Positions 35,378-43,915 of a stretch of DNA of 64,000 nt are shown here, piece by piece. The translations under genes and the position numbers were made by a program. Under the pieces are notes generated by a model. The model saw only the letters and a program-made list of their open reading frames with translations. It was not told where the DNA came from and searched no databases. Each line of letters opens with the position of its first letter. The first letter of the stretch is position 1. Location of the stretch: positions 10,798-74,797 of the forward strand of contig CAKKPG010000052.1 of assembly GCA_919901555.1 (NCBI GenBank), written 5' to 3'. Source of the stretch: Nitrospiria bacterium (lineage in GTDB: Bacteria > Nitrospirota > UBA9217).

Positions 35378-36487
35378 CTACTCCACCTTCTTCTTGAACT
35401 TTTTGTTTGCCGCCGCAAAAACGACCAGCCCGAATATCAGCAGGAACACCGCTTCCGTTGCAAGTATCCTGAGCGGGTTGCCCTTGAGGAAAATTCCCTT
35501 GAGCACCGATACGAAGTAACGCGCAGGGATGATCCGAGTGATCGCCTGAAGGACGGGAGGCATGTTCGATATGGCGAACATGAACCCCGAGAGCAGGAAC
35601 GCGGGCAGGAAGGTCGCAACCATGGAGACCTGGCTCGCCACGAGTTGGGACCGGGCGGCTATCGAGATGAGGATGCCGAGCCCGAGCCCGCCGAAGAGGA
35701 AGACGCCCGAGATCACGCAGAGCAGAAAGACGCTCCCCCGAATCGGCACGTTGAAGAGAAAAACCGCCATCACCACGGAGACGGCCATATCGATGTAGCC
35801 GATGAGAAAATAAGGTATGAGCTTTCCGAGGACCAGTTCCGGCGGTTTCACCGGCGTGGAGATGAGCTGCTCCATAGTGCCCCGTTCCCATTCCCGGGCA
35901 AAGGTAAGAGACGTGAGGAGCGCGGCGATCACCATCATGATCACCGCGATCAGGCCGGGGATGATGAAGTTCCTCGATTTCAGCTCCGGGTTGTACCAGA
36001 CACGGACGCGCGGGTCGATAAGGGGCGTTGTCCTTCCTCCGGCAAGGCGCTGGGCGTACATTTCCGTGAGCGCCGAAAGATAGCCGAGGGCAATGGTTGC
36101 CGTATTGGAATCGCTCCCGTCCACGATGACCTGGAGCTGAGCTTCTTTTCCGGTACGGATGTTTTTCGAGAAGTCCGCGGGGATCGAGACGGCAACGCGC
36201 GCCTTCCCGGAATCGAGATAATAATCGATTTCCCTGTGGCCTTCGGCAGAGCGAACTATGGTGAAATAACCTGACTCCGTAAGTTCCGAAATCAATTCCC
36301 TGCTCAGACTGCTCCTGTCGAGATCGTAAACAACGGTCGTCAGATTGTTCACGTCGAGGGTAATGGCGTATCCGAAGATCACCAGGAGCAGAACAGGCAT
36401 GAGAAACGCCATGGCAAGGCTCAATGGGTCCCGCCGGATCTGGATCAGCTCTTTTTGCGCTATGGCTTTGATGCGGAGAAATTTCAT
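35378..36487 (-). CDS. ABC-2 type efflux permease (YbhS-like)
   Basis: 369 residues with the same layout as its neighbour: helix AMAFLMPVLLLVIFGYAI, outside domain starting TLDVNNLTTVVYDLDRS, then membrane part with MEQLISTPVKPPELVLGKLIPY. The pair resembles E. coli YbhS and YbhR, which work with YbhF and YbhG to export drugs. ATG at 36487 follows GGTTAT without a clear ribosome site; a 7-bp tandem repeat lies upstream. Confidence 0.88.
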   Translation of the reverse strand: MKFLRIKAIAQKELIQIRRDPLSLAMAFLMPVLLLVIFGYAITLDVNNLTTVVYDLDRSSLSRELISELTESGYFTIVRSAEGHREIDYYLDSGKARVAVSIPADFSKNIRTGKEAQLQVIVDGSDSNTATIALGYLSALTEMYAQRLAGGRTTPLIDPRVRVWYNPELKSRNFIIPGLIAVIMMVIAALLTSLTFAREWERGTMEQLISTPVKPPELVLGKLIPYFLIGYIDMAVSVVMAVFLFNVPIRGSVFLLCVISGVFLFGGLGLGILISIAARSQLVASQVSMVATFLPAFLLSGFMFAISNMPPVLQAITRIIPARYFVSVLKGIFLKGNPLRILATEAVFLLIFGLVVFAAANKKFKKKVE

Positions 36488-36567
36488 ATAACCTTTTCAC
36501 CGCGGAGATCGCGGAGGAAACCTTTTTTGCGGCTCGACCATCGCACCTCGTCACTTCTGCATTTTTT

Positions 36568-36623
36568 CCTGCCTCCTGCCTCCTGCCTCCTGCCTCCTGC
36601 CTCCTGCCTACTGCCTACTGCCT
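36568..36623. repeat. Tandem 7-bp repeat, eight copies
   Basis: Six CCTGCCT and two ACTGCCT units end at the stop codon of the upstream ATPase gene (36624). On the mRNA strand the units read AGGCAGG, rich in Shine-Dalgarno-like AGG. A related but decayed stretch occurs at 35351-35380. Confidence 0.85.
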
Positions 36624-37556
36624 CTATGATACTTCTATCAATGTCACGAACACGTCCTCCAGCGACGGCACGATCTTCTCGATCCTGCGGACCGTGGTGT
36701 TCGCCTCTTCAAGAATTTTCCAGATGCGAGGGACCGCGACCTTGGCGTTCTCCACCGTGGCATGGAGCAGACTGCCGAAGACCGCCGTTTCGATCCCCTG
36801 CCGGTCCAGGGCCTCCATGGCGCCGACGAGGGGCTCCGCCTCTATCTCGAGGACGTCGCGGGTCATGTAGTTCTTCCGCAGCTCATTCGGCGTTCCCTCG
36901 GCGATGATCTTGCCACGGTAAATGAGCGCGAGCCGGTCGCAGTAATCGGCCTCGTCCATATAGTGGGTCGTAACGAACACCGTGGTCCCGGACTTGGCCA
37001 TTTCATAGATCAGCGACCAGAAGTTCCGGCGGGAGATAGGGTCCACGCCGGAGGTGGGCTCGTCGAGGAACAGGATGGGCGGCTCGTGCAGGATGGCGCA
37101 CCCCAGGGCAAGCCGCTGCTTGTACCCTCCCGGCAGGGTCCGGGTGAGCGTGTCCCTCTTGTCCTTGAGTCCGGCCATTCCCAGGGCCCACTCTTTGCGC
37201 GCTTCCTTTTTAGAGGCGGCAACGTTATAGATGCCGCTGAAGAAATTGATGTTCTCCCCCACCGTCAGGTCGTCATAAAGGGAGAATTTCTGGGACATAT
37301 AGCCGATGTTCTGCTTGATCTCTTCGGACTGCGTGATGATATCAAAGCCGCCGACCGTCCCTTCCCCGCCGGTCGGCATAAGCAGGCCGCAGAGCATGCG
37401 GATGGTCGTGGACTTGCCTGCGCCGTTCGGTCCGAGGAAGCCGAAGATCTCGCCTTTTTTGACCTCGAGGTTGATGTGGTCAACCGCGACAAAGTCACCG
37501 AAGGTGCGGGTAAGATTTTTCACTGTGACCGCGATGTTGTTCTGATTCAACTGCAA
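36624..37556 (-). CDS. ABC transporter ATPase, second half of a split YbhF
   Basis: 310 residues. Walker A GPNGAGKST, signature LPGGYKQ (Pro in place of Ser), Walker B ILFLDEPTSGVD and switch His in TTHYMD. No ATG fits: the likely starts are TTG at 37556 or TTG at 37550, the latter better spaced from AGAGG. In E. coli YbhF both ATPase halves are fused; here they are separate genes 84 bp apart. The degenerate signature suggests one weak ATPase site. Confidence 0.87.
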   Translation of the reverse strand: MQLNQNNIAVTVKNLTRTFGDFVAVDHINLEVKKGEIFGFLGPNGAGKSTTIRMLCGLLMPTGGEGTVGGFDIITQSEEIKQNIGYMSQKFSLYDDLTVGENINFFSGIYNVAASKKEARKEWALGMAGLKDKRDTLTRTLPGGYKQRLALGCAILHEPPILFLDEPTSGVDPISRRNFWSLIYEMAKSGTTVFVTTHYMDEADYCDRLALIYRGKIIAEGTPNELRKNYMTRDVLEIEAEPLVGAMEALDRQGIETAVFGSLLHATVENAKVAVPRIWKILEEANTTVRRIEKIVPSLEDVFVTLIEVS

Positions 37557-37578
37557 ACCTCTTTCAAATCCCCCCTCG

Positions 37579-37626
37579 CCCCCCTTTGCTAAAGGGGGGT
37601 ATGTTCCCCTCTTTGGAAAAGAGGGG
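37579..37626 (-). other. Two tandem hairpins between the ATPase genes
   Basis: CCCCCCTTT / AAAGGGGGG (37579-37599) and CCCCTCTTT / AAAGAGGGG (37606-37626), each with a 3-nt loop. No T-runs on the coding strand. They may tune relative expression. Confidence 0.55.
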
Positions 37627-37640
37627 TTAGGGGAGATTTA

Positions 37641-38612
37641 TTATTTTTCCACCATCGCTATGAACACGTCCTCCAGGGACGGGAGAATTTCCCGAAAATC
37701 CTTTATTGCGATACCGCTTTGCTGCAGTTCAGCGATGATCTCTGCGGTCCTCTCTTTCTTCTCAAGGGCGATATGCAGCCTGTCTCCGTACAGGCTTACG
37801 CTCCGGACGCCGCTTACCTTCCTGACACGTTCCGCCGCCGAGCGGGCGCTTACCGACCACACCTCGATCATGGGCAGGCCGAGGGAGCTTCTGACGTTTT
37901 TCGGCTCGTCCTCACTCAGGATCTTCCCCTTGTGCATCAACCCGATCCTCGTGCACCGTTCGGCCTCGTCGAGATAGGCGGTTGAGACGAGGATGGTCAC
38001 GCCTTCCTTCAGGAGATCGTACAATATCTTCCAGAAATCCCTGCGCGATACGGGGTCCACGCCGTTCGTGGGCTCGTCGAGAAAGAGGACCTCCGGCGTG
38101 TGGATGAGGGAGCAGGCGAGGCCGAGCTTCTGCTTCATGCCGCCCGAAAGCTTTCCCGCGAGCCTGTCCTTGAAAGGCGTCAGGTTGCTGAATCCGAGCA
38201 GACGTTCGGTCCTCTGCGGCCGTTCTTTCTTCGGCACTTCGTAGAGGTCGGCGTAAAAGAGGATGTTCTCCATCACCGTGAGGTCTTCATACAAGCCGAA
38301 CCGCTGGGACATATACCCGATCTTTTCCTTGATCCGCTCTCCTTCGGTCAGGATGGACCGGCCTGCGACCCATGCCTCTCCTGATGTCGGGTCCATGATC
38401 GCCGTGAGCAGCCGCATGGTCGTGGTCTTGCCAGCGCCGTCCGGCCCCACGAGGCCGAATAATTCACCCTTGTTGATCTCGATAGTGAGCTTGTCGACGG
38501 CGATGGTCGCGCCGAAGGACTTGGTAAGGTTCAATGTTTTGATCGCAGGGATATTCATTTCATCAACTTTTATGGACCAAGGCAACCGCGTTGCCGTATT
38601 CGACGCCGACAT
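37641..38612 (-). CDS. ABC transporter ATPase, first half of a split YbhF
   Basis: 323 residues. Walker A GPDGAGKTT, signature LSGGMKQ, Walker B VLFLDEPTNGVD. The first 18 residues are atypical, so the start may be the ATG at 38558 (MNIPAIKTLNL) rather than 38612, which has GGAG 12 nt away. The C-terminal region of about 90 residues (about 230-323) has the extra domain found in drug-efflux ATPases. It follows the HlyD-like adaptor with an 18-bp gap. Confidence 0.88.
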   Translation of the reverse strand: MSASNTATRLPWSIKVDEMNIPAIKTLNLTKSFGATIAVDKLTIEINKGELFGLVGPDGAGKTTTMRLLTAIMDPTSGEAWVAGRSILTEGERIKEKIGYMSQRFGLYEDLTVMENILFYADLYEVPKKERPQRTERLLGFSNLTPFKDRLAGKLSGGMKQKLGLACSLIHTPEVLFLDEPTNGVDPVSRRDFWKILYDLLKEGVTILVSTAYLDEAERCTRIGLMHKGKILSEDEPKNVRSSLGLPMIEVWSVSARSAAERVRKVSGVRSVSLYGDRLHIALEKKERTAEIIAELQQSGIAIKDFREILPSLEDVFIAMVEK

Positions 38613-38629
38613 GGTCGGCTCGCTCCAAA

Positions 38630-39463
38630 TTATTTCAACAGTATTTTCACATCCGCCGGCATGCCCGGCTTGAGCTCGTTGCTCACGTTCTTTACACTGA
38701 CCTTCACGGCGAAGACCAGCTTCACCCGTTCCTCCTGGGTCTGGACGTTCTTCGGCGTGAACTCCGCTTCCGACGATATATACGTGACCGTTCCCTCATA
38801 AATTTTCCCGGGGTAGGAATCGGTCCTGATCTCCGCTTTCTGGCCGAGCTTCACGACTCCGAGCTTGTCTTCCTTCACGTACACCTTTACCCAGGGATTT
38901 TCGAGATCGCCGATCGTGAAGACAGGCGTTCCGGCCGCGATTGTTTCGCCGGCCTCTATGTTCTTTCTGAGCACGACGCCCGATATCGGCGCGTAGACCG
39001 CCGTATCCCGCAGCCGGTCCTCCGAAGCCGCGAGCGCGGCCCTGGCCTGCAGGAGCTGGGCCGCCGCCACGTCGTAGGCGGTCTTCGCGGCGTCCATTTG
39101 CTGCGACGATATCGCGCCGTTCTTGTAAAGCTCTTCTGCGCGTTCGTGGTCTTTCTTCGTCTTTTCGAGCGTTGCCCCGGCGTTCTGTACGAGCGCCCGG
39201 TTCTGGGCCGCGAGGCTTTCGTACTCGGCGCTGTCCAAAAGCGCGGCCCGTTCCCCTTTTTTGACCGGTCGCCCTTCGTCGGTCAGGAGCCTGACTACCC
39301 GGCCGGGGATCTTGAACCCCACGTTCACCTCCGTCACCTCCACGTTCCCGGAAAGGACGAGGGCGTCGGCAGTGCCGCTGTTTCGCGATCGTACGACCAG
39401 GACCGTAATGATGACAATTACAAGCGCCGCGACGGGTATCAGGATCTTTTTCTTCGGTATCAT
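38630..39463 (-). CDS. HlyD/YbhG-type periplasmic adaptor
   Basis: 277 residues. One N-terminal helix (KKILIPVAALVIVIITVLVV), a lipoyl/barrel-sandwich half (NVEVTEVNVGFKIPGRV), a coiled-coil hairpin (about 75-135) and a beta-barrel part with IGDLENPWVKVYV. It links the inner-membrane transporter to the outer-membrane protein encoded upstream. ATG follows AGGAGAGATGAA. Confidence 0.9.
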   Translation of the reverse strand: MIPKKKILIPVAALVIVIITVLVVRSRNSGTADALVLSGNVEVTEVNVGFKIPGRVVRLLTDEGRPVKKGERAALLDSAEYESLAAQNRALVQNAGATLEKTKKDHERAEELYKNGAISSQQMDAAKTAYDVAAAQLLQARAALAASEDRLRDTAVYAPISGVVLRKNIEAGETIAAGTPVFTIGDLENPWVKVYVKEDKLGVVKLGQKAEIRTDSYPGKIYEGTVTYISSEAEFTPKNVQTQEERVKLVFAVKVSVKNVSNELKPGMPADVKILLK

Positions 39464-39481
39464 TTCATCTCTCCTCGTTGC

Positions 39482-39545
39482 ATCGGTAAAATTTCAAAAT
39501 GCAAATTGCAAAATGAGGCATGGCCTTAGGCCATGATTTTTCCAT
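39482..39545. repeat. AT-rich plus GGCC-palindrome repeat, copy 3
   Basis: AAATTTCAAAATGCAAATTG followed by ATGGCCTTAGGCCAT and GATTTTT, between the adaptor and TolC-like genes. The same modules occur at 13780-13832, 49803-49920 and 53138-53190. Confidence 0.75.
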
Positions 39546-39586
39546 CCCGGCATTTTGCGTTCGCCAAAGGACTTCACCCCTAGCGT

Positions 39587-40897
39587 TCATTCCTGCAACT
39601 CCTCACCCGCCGCCTTGCGCAGCAGCGCACGGGCAATGGCCTTGTCGTACAGCGCCTGATAGTAGTCCGTCTCGGCCCGCAAGAGCGCCGTCTGTGCGTC
39701 GATCACGTCCGTGCTCGTACCCGCCCCGGCCTTATACCGGATTTGCTCGATCCGGGCGCTCTCTTTTGCGGACGCGATGGCTTTTTCCGCCACCTCGATC
39801 CGCTTCGCAGCGTTCTCAATGCTCAAATAGGCGTCGCGCACCTCCCGGCTGATGTCCAGCCGCAGCGCACGCTCCTCTTCCCGGGCCTTGAGCGCCTCCG
39901 CGCGCGCCCTGCCCACATCCGCCGACAGTGCGCCGCCTTCGAACAGAGGCAGGGAAAGCCGCAGGCCGAAGAACCAGTTCTCCTGCCACTCGTACTCAGG
40001 CCCGGATTTTTCCGAATAGTCTCCCGTGAGGTTGAGCGAAGGATACCGCCGACCAGCGGCGACCTTCACACGCACGTCCGCGATCGTCACCTTCTTGAGC
40101 GCCGCCTGGTAATCCGGCCTCTTCCGGAGGGCCGACTGCATGCTCTCGTCGACGGAAGCATAGGACTTGACCGCGCCCGGGTCCGGGGCGAGTTTTATCT
40201 TTTTGTGCATGTCCTCGATGCCCATGAGGACCCGCAAAAGCTCATAGGCGCTCTCCAGATTGTTCCTGCTGATGAGCGCGGCCTGGCGAGCATGGGCCAG
40301 TTCCGTCTCGGTCTTGAGCAGATCCACCTTCGCAACCGTCCCGGCCCGCAGGAGGAGTTCCACGTCCCGCTTGTGCGCTTCAAGCTGTTTGACCGTTTCA
40401 TCGTTGGCGCCGGAGAACTTTTCAATCTGCAGGATCTTATAGTAGGCGCTCGTGAGGTTATAGACGAGTTCCTGTCTGGTCATGGAATACAGGTCCTCGG
40501 CGATGGATTTTCTGATTTCCGCAATCTCGACGCTCCTGCTCAGCCTGCCGCCGCGGTACAGCGGGAGGCTGAAGGTCACGCCTGCATCGTACACCGTCGT
40601 GTAAAACGCCGAGGGGTAATGGATGTCCGGCGGCGTGCCGTAGAGGGGCTCGGCGGCCGTGGGATAATGATATTTTGTCACGCCTCCGTAAAGGTCCAGC
40701 CGGGGCATGCGGTCTGCCTGGGCGGCTCGTATGCCCGAGCGTTCGATCTCGATGTCGGTCCGTGAGGAACGGACCCGTGCGTTATGCTCGAGACCGTAGC
40801 GGATCGTCTGGTCAAGGGTATGGGCGTCTACGCCGGTCTCGGCTGCCGCGACGGACGCGGCGAATATCCCCACGAGAAGAAAAGTCGCTTTTTTCAT
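39587..40897 (-). CDS. TolC-family outer-membrane efflux protein
   Basis: 436 residues with a signal peptide ending SVAAA. Two tandem TolC repeats: long helices with RKSIAEDLYSMTRQELVYNL and beta parts with YPSLNLTGDYSEKS. The C-terminal QTALLRAETDYYQALYDKAIA is typical. It is first after tetR, so the operon encodes a complete tripartite exporter. Confidence 0.9.
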   Translation of the reverse strand: MKKATFLLVGIFAASVAAAETGVDAHTLDQTIRYGLEHNARVRSSRTDIEIERSGIRAAQADRMPRLDLYGGVTKYHYPTAAEPLYGTPPDIHYPSAFYTTVYDAGVTFSLPLYRGGRLSRSVEIAEIRKSIAEDLYSMTRQELVYNLTSAYYKILQIEKFSGANDETVKQLEAHKRDVELLLRAGTVAKVDLLKTETELAHARQAALISRNNLESAYELLRVLMGIEDMHKKIKLAPDPGAVKSYASVDESMQSALRKRPDYQAALKKVTIADVRVKVAAGRRYPSLNLTGDYSEKSGPEYEWQENWFFGLRLSLPLFEGGALSADVGRARAEALKAREEERALRLDISREVRDAYLSIENAAKRIEVAEKAIASAKESARIEQIRYKAGAGTSTDVIDAQTALLRAETDYYQALYDKAIARALLRKAAGEELQE

Positions 40898-40898
40898 A

Positions 40899-41519
40899 TC
40901 ACTTCCCTCCCCCCGAGTCGGTTACGATGCATCGTTCGAAATTTTTCAAGAGCTTCATTCCCTCGGCGGTGAGCGAGAAGGAGAACCCGCTGAGCGACCA
41001 CCGGAACATGAGGCCCTGCATCATACTGAGGAACATCAGCACCGTTACCCGGGGGTCGACGTCCTTCGCGACCTCGCCCCGCTCCTGGCCCCGCCTGAAC
41101 ACGGCCTCCAGGCGGTCGATGAACCGGTACATCGTGCCGAACATCCGCTCGCGCAGGGCCTTTTTGCCGTGCAGCTCCTCGGAGAACATGATCCGCGGGA
41201 TGCCGCTGTTTCCGCCCATGAGTTCAAGCTGGAGCCGGAAGAAGATCCGGAACTGCTCCCGCACCGTGCCCCCGGCGCCGAAGGCCTTCTGAAAGTTTTC
41301 TCCGATCCGCGCGCCCACGCTCTCCAGGGTCGCCGCCAGAACGTCGTCTTTCCCCCGGAAGTGGCGGTAGAGGTTCGCTTCCGACATGCCCACTTCCCCG
41401 GCAATGGCCGCCGTCGTCAGCCCCCCCATGCCCTTTTTCCCGATCACCCGGAGCGCGGCCTGCACAACCTGCTCCCGCCGCGCCTCACCGCTCATCTTCG
41501 TCCCTGTCTTCACAGCCAT
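40899..41519 (-). CDS. TetR-family repressor of the efflux operon
   Basis: 206 residues. The DNA-binding part (about 14-60) has RREQVVQAALRVIGKKG and TTAAIAGEVGMSEANLYRHF. The ligand part is helical. GGAG 7 nt upstream favours the ATG at 41519. The stop codon lies 1 bp before the TolC-like gene start. The arrangement tetR, adaptor, ATPase, two permeases is that of E. coli ybiH-ybhGFSR, with an added TolC-like gene. Confidence 0.9.
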   Translation of the reverse strand: MAVKTGTKMSGEARREQVVQAALRVIGKKGMGGLTTAAIAGEVGMSEANLYRHFRGKDDVLAATLESVGARIGENFQKAFGAGGTVREQFRIFFRLQLELMGGNSGIPRIMFSEELHGKKALRERMFGTMYRFIDRLEAVFRRGQERGEVAKDVDPRVTVLMFLSMMQGLMFRWSLSGFSFSLTAEGMKLLKNFERCIVTDSGGGK

Positions 41520-41535
41520 GACCGCTCCTATGTAA

Positions 41536-41551
41536 GTGAGTATTTACTCAC
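41536..41551 (-). promoter_or_regulatory. Likely TetR operator within its own promoter
   Basis: GTGAGTA-TT-TACTCAC, a palindrome. On the minus strand TTGACA (about 41581-41576) and TGTAAT (about 41559-41554) with 16-bp spacing lie just upstream, so the operator covers the start site. Confidence 0.75.
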
Positions 41552-41744
41552 ATTACACCGCGCAGGGGATGAATGTCAAGTGCCTTTTTTCTGACCGACC
41601 CGGCCTTATTCACCTTTCTACGACTTACTACGCAGAAGATTGAACAGTTTACCACCCTTAGCAAAGAGGGGTGAGGGAAGACTTAGTGGTATGAGCGCCC
41701 CTTCGCGAAAAATCATCGGCCGACACGAGGCCGCCGCCTCATGC

Positions 41745-43175
41745 TTACCCCTTCACGCACGCGATGGGCCTGACCTTGACGACCTTGCGCGCGAGGTTCG
41801 CGGCGTGCGCGGCATCTACAACCTCCGTCACGTCCTTGTAGGACTCCGGCGCCTCCTCGGCGATGCCGGAATAGGAATGGCCCCGGACGATGATGCCCCG
41901 CGCTGCAAGCAGGTCAATGATCTCCCTGCCCTTCCACGTCTTCTTGGCCTGGGTCCGCGACATGGCCCTGCCTGCGCCGTGGCAGGCCGAGCCGAAGGCC
42001 TGCTTCATCCCCTCTTCCGTGCCTGCGAGAATGTACGACGCGGTGCCCATGGTCCCGCCGATGAGCACGGGCTGGCCGACATTCCTGTATTCCACGGGCA
42101 GATCGATCTGCCCCGGCCCGAAGGCCCGCGTGGCCCCTTTGCGGTGCACGTAGAGCCGCTTCTTCCTGCCGTTGATGATATGCGTCTCCACCTTGCAGGT
42201 GTTGTGGCTGATGTCGTAGAGCATCTTGATGCTGCCTTCGGGATAGACCCCGGTAAAGATCTCCCGGACCAGATGGGTGATGATCTGGCGGTTCGCCAGG
42301 GCGCAGTTGATCCCTGCGCTCATGGCCCCGAAGTATTTCCTCCCCTCAGGGGAATTGATGGGAGCTGACGCGAGCTCCCTGTCCTTGATGGGAAGCTTGA
42401 ACCGCTGCGCGGCATCGGCCAGGCTCCTGAGATAATCCGTGCCGATCTGGTGTCCCAGCCCCCGGGAACCGCAGTGTACGGTGATGACCACGTCGTTCTT
42501 CCTCAGACCCATGGCCTGGGCCGCCTTCTCGTCATACACCTCGTCCACGACCTGCACCTCGAGGTAATGGTTGCCCGAGCCGAGGGTCCCCATCTCGCGG
42601 TACTGGCGCTTCTTCGCCGTGTCCGAGACATGCTCAGGCTCCGCGCCGTCCACCCTGCCGTGTTCCTCGATATATTCCAGGTCGTCCTTGACGCCGTACC
42701 CTTTCTTGACGGCCCACTCCGCGCCTCCCGTCAGCATTTCGTCGATCTGCGCCGATGAAAGCTTGATGAGCCCCTCGGAGCCCACGCCCGCGGGCACGCG
42801 GTTGTAGAATTGATCGACCAGTGTCCGGATCCTCGGCATGACCTCCTCTCTCGTCATGCCCGTTTTCATGGTGCGCACCCCGCAGGAGATGTCGAACCCC
42901 ACCCCTCCCATGGATATGATGCCGCCCTCTTCGGGATCAAAGGCGGCCACGCCGCCGATGGGGAAGCCGTAGCCCCAGTGGGCGTCGGGCATGGCCATGG
43001 AGGCAAGCTGGATGCCGGGCAGCATGGCAACGTTCGTGACCTGCTCGCGCACCTTCTCGTCCATCTCCCGGATCAATTTCTCGCTCGCAAATATCCTCCC
43101 GGGTACGCCCATGTCCCCGGTCCGCGGGATCTCCCAGAGATAGTCGTTGATCTTATTGAATGTCTTTGGATCCAT
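41745..43175 (-). CDS. rtcB: RtcB RNA ligase
   Basis: 476 residues. GGVGFDISCGVR, HCGSRGLGHQ and CHGAGRAMSR (His that carries GMP) are the RtcB metal and nucleotide residues. It joins 2',3'-cyclic phosphate or 3'-phosphate ends to 5'-OH ends, for RNA repair. Start 43175 (GGGGGAAATC then ATG); a TTG at 43187 is an alternative. The archease gene 82 bp upstream encodes its activator. Confidence 0.95.
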   Translation of the reverse strand: MDPKTFNKINDYLWEIPRTGDMGVPGRIFASEKLIREMDEKVREQVTNVAMLPGIQLASMAMPDAHWGYGFPIGGVAAFDPEEGGIISMGGVGFDISCGVRTMKTGMTREEVMPRIRTLVDQFYNRVPAGVGSEGLIKLSSAQIDEMLTGGAEWAVKKGYGVKDDLEYIEEHGRVDGAEPEHVSDTAKKRQYREMGTLGSGNHYLEVQVVDEVYDEKAAQAMGLRKNDVVITVHCGSRGLGHQIGTDYLRSLADAAQRFKLPIKDRELASAPINSPEGRKYFGAMSAGINCALANRQIITHLVREIFTGVYPEGSIKMLYDISHNTCKVETHIINGRKKRLYVHRKGATRAFGPGQIDLPVEYRNVGQPVLIGGTMGTASYILAGTEEGMKQAFGSACHGAGRAMSRTQAKKTWKGREIIDLLAARGIIVRGHSYSGIAEEAPESYKDVTEVVDAAHAANLARKVVKVRPIACVKG

Positions 43176-43257
43176 GATTTCCCCCAAAGGAGGTCAACCA
43201 CGCAGGGCTGCCGCTCCTTCTTTCATTCCGCATTCGGCATTCCGAACTCCGCACTTC

Positions 43258-43677
43258 TTAAACATCCACCACGCACTCCGCCACGTATCCGCCGTCCTGC
43301 GCCCTCACGCTCAGCATATGATAGGTGGCGCCCTTCACCTCTACAGCGGCTTCGTGCCTGTCCCGGTCCAGGGGTTCGCCCCATGCGCTGCCCATGAGCG
43401 AGCCTCCGTCTATGCTTACCTCGAACCGGGAGAAGACCATCCGCTCCACGTCGGAAAGCGACAGCAGGGCGTTCAGCCACTCGACGAGAAGAAGCTCGTT
43501 GTCGGGGGCGGAGACAATGATCGTTCGCTTTTCCTTCGGCTCGACCAGCGCAACATTCACCATCACCGAATACAGGGCGGCCGCCGCATGTTCGAAGGAC
43601 TCTTCGACCGTGCGGCCGAAACCCCGTATCCCGATGTCCGCCTCGTGCTCGAAAGTTTCATAGTGTAATAATGACAT
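43258..43677 (-). CDS. Archease, RtcB activator
   Basis: 139 residues: HYETFEHEADIGIRGFGRTVEESFEHAA at the N-terminus with the metal-binding Asp (ADIGI), WLNALLSL and a C-terminal VAECVVDV. Archease speeds guanylylation of RtcB. No clear Shine-Dalgarno; a TATAAC lies 3-8 bp before the ATG. A MITE sits directly upstream. Confidence 0.92.
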   Translation of the reverse strand: MSLLHYETFEHEADIGIRGFGRTVEESFEHAAAALYSVMVNVALVEPKEKRTIIVSAPDNELLLVEWLNALLSLSDVERMVFSRFEVSIDGGSLMGSAWGEPLDRDRHEAAVEVKGATYHMLSVRAQDGGYVAECVVDV

Positions 43678-43715
43678 ACGTTATAAAAGGTTACGATCTT
43701 TCATTCACTCCGCAC

Positions 43716-43904
43716 GTAACTACTCAGGTCTGCCGCTGAGCACAGGCGCAAAAAAGCGCGCCGTGACCGTCATGGCAGCGCCACTTCAGCCAAAACAGCG
43801 CGTGCGCAGCGAAAGCGCTGCGGGTACGGGTACCGACAGCGTGAAGGGCAAGAGCACGCTGGCGCGCCTTGCGCCGAAGCGAAGTGGCTGACCTGAGTAG
43901 TTAC
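43716..43904. mobile_element. MITE with perfect terminal repeats and 8-bp target duplication
   Basis: The 189-bp element has 15-bp perfect inverted ends (GTAACTACTCAGGTC at 43716-43730 and its complement at 43890-43904). It is flanked by CTCCGCAC at 43708-43715 and again at 43905-43912. It has no gene. Inner parts show further imperfect symmetry. It separates amrS from archease. Confidence 0.9.
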
Positions 43905-43915
43905 CTCCGCACTTC

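Noticed and set aside
35349-36554. Upstream extension of the 34236-35348 frame to 772 codons
   Set aside because: It overlaps the neighbouring permease gene; the true protein starts at the ATG 35348 with a ribosome site.
36568-36623. Possible CRISPR array in the tandem repeat
   Set aside because: Units are 7 bp without spacers; it is a simple tandem repeat.
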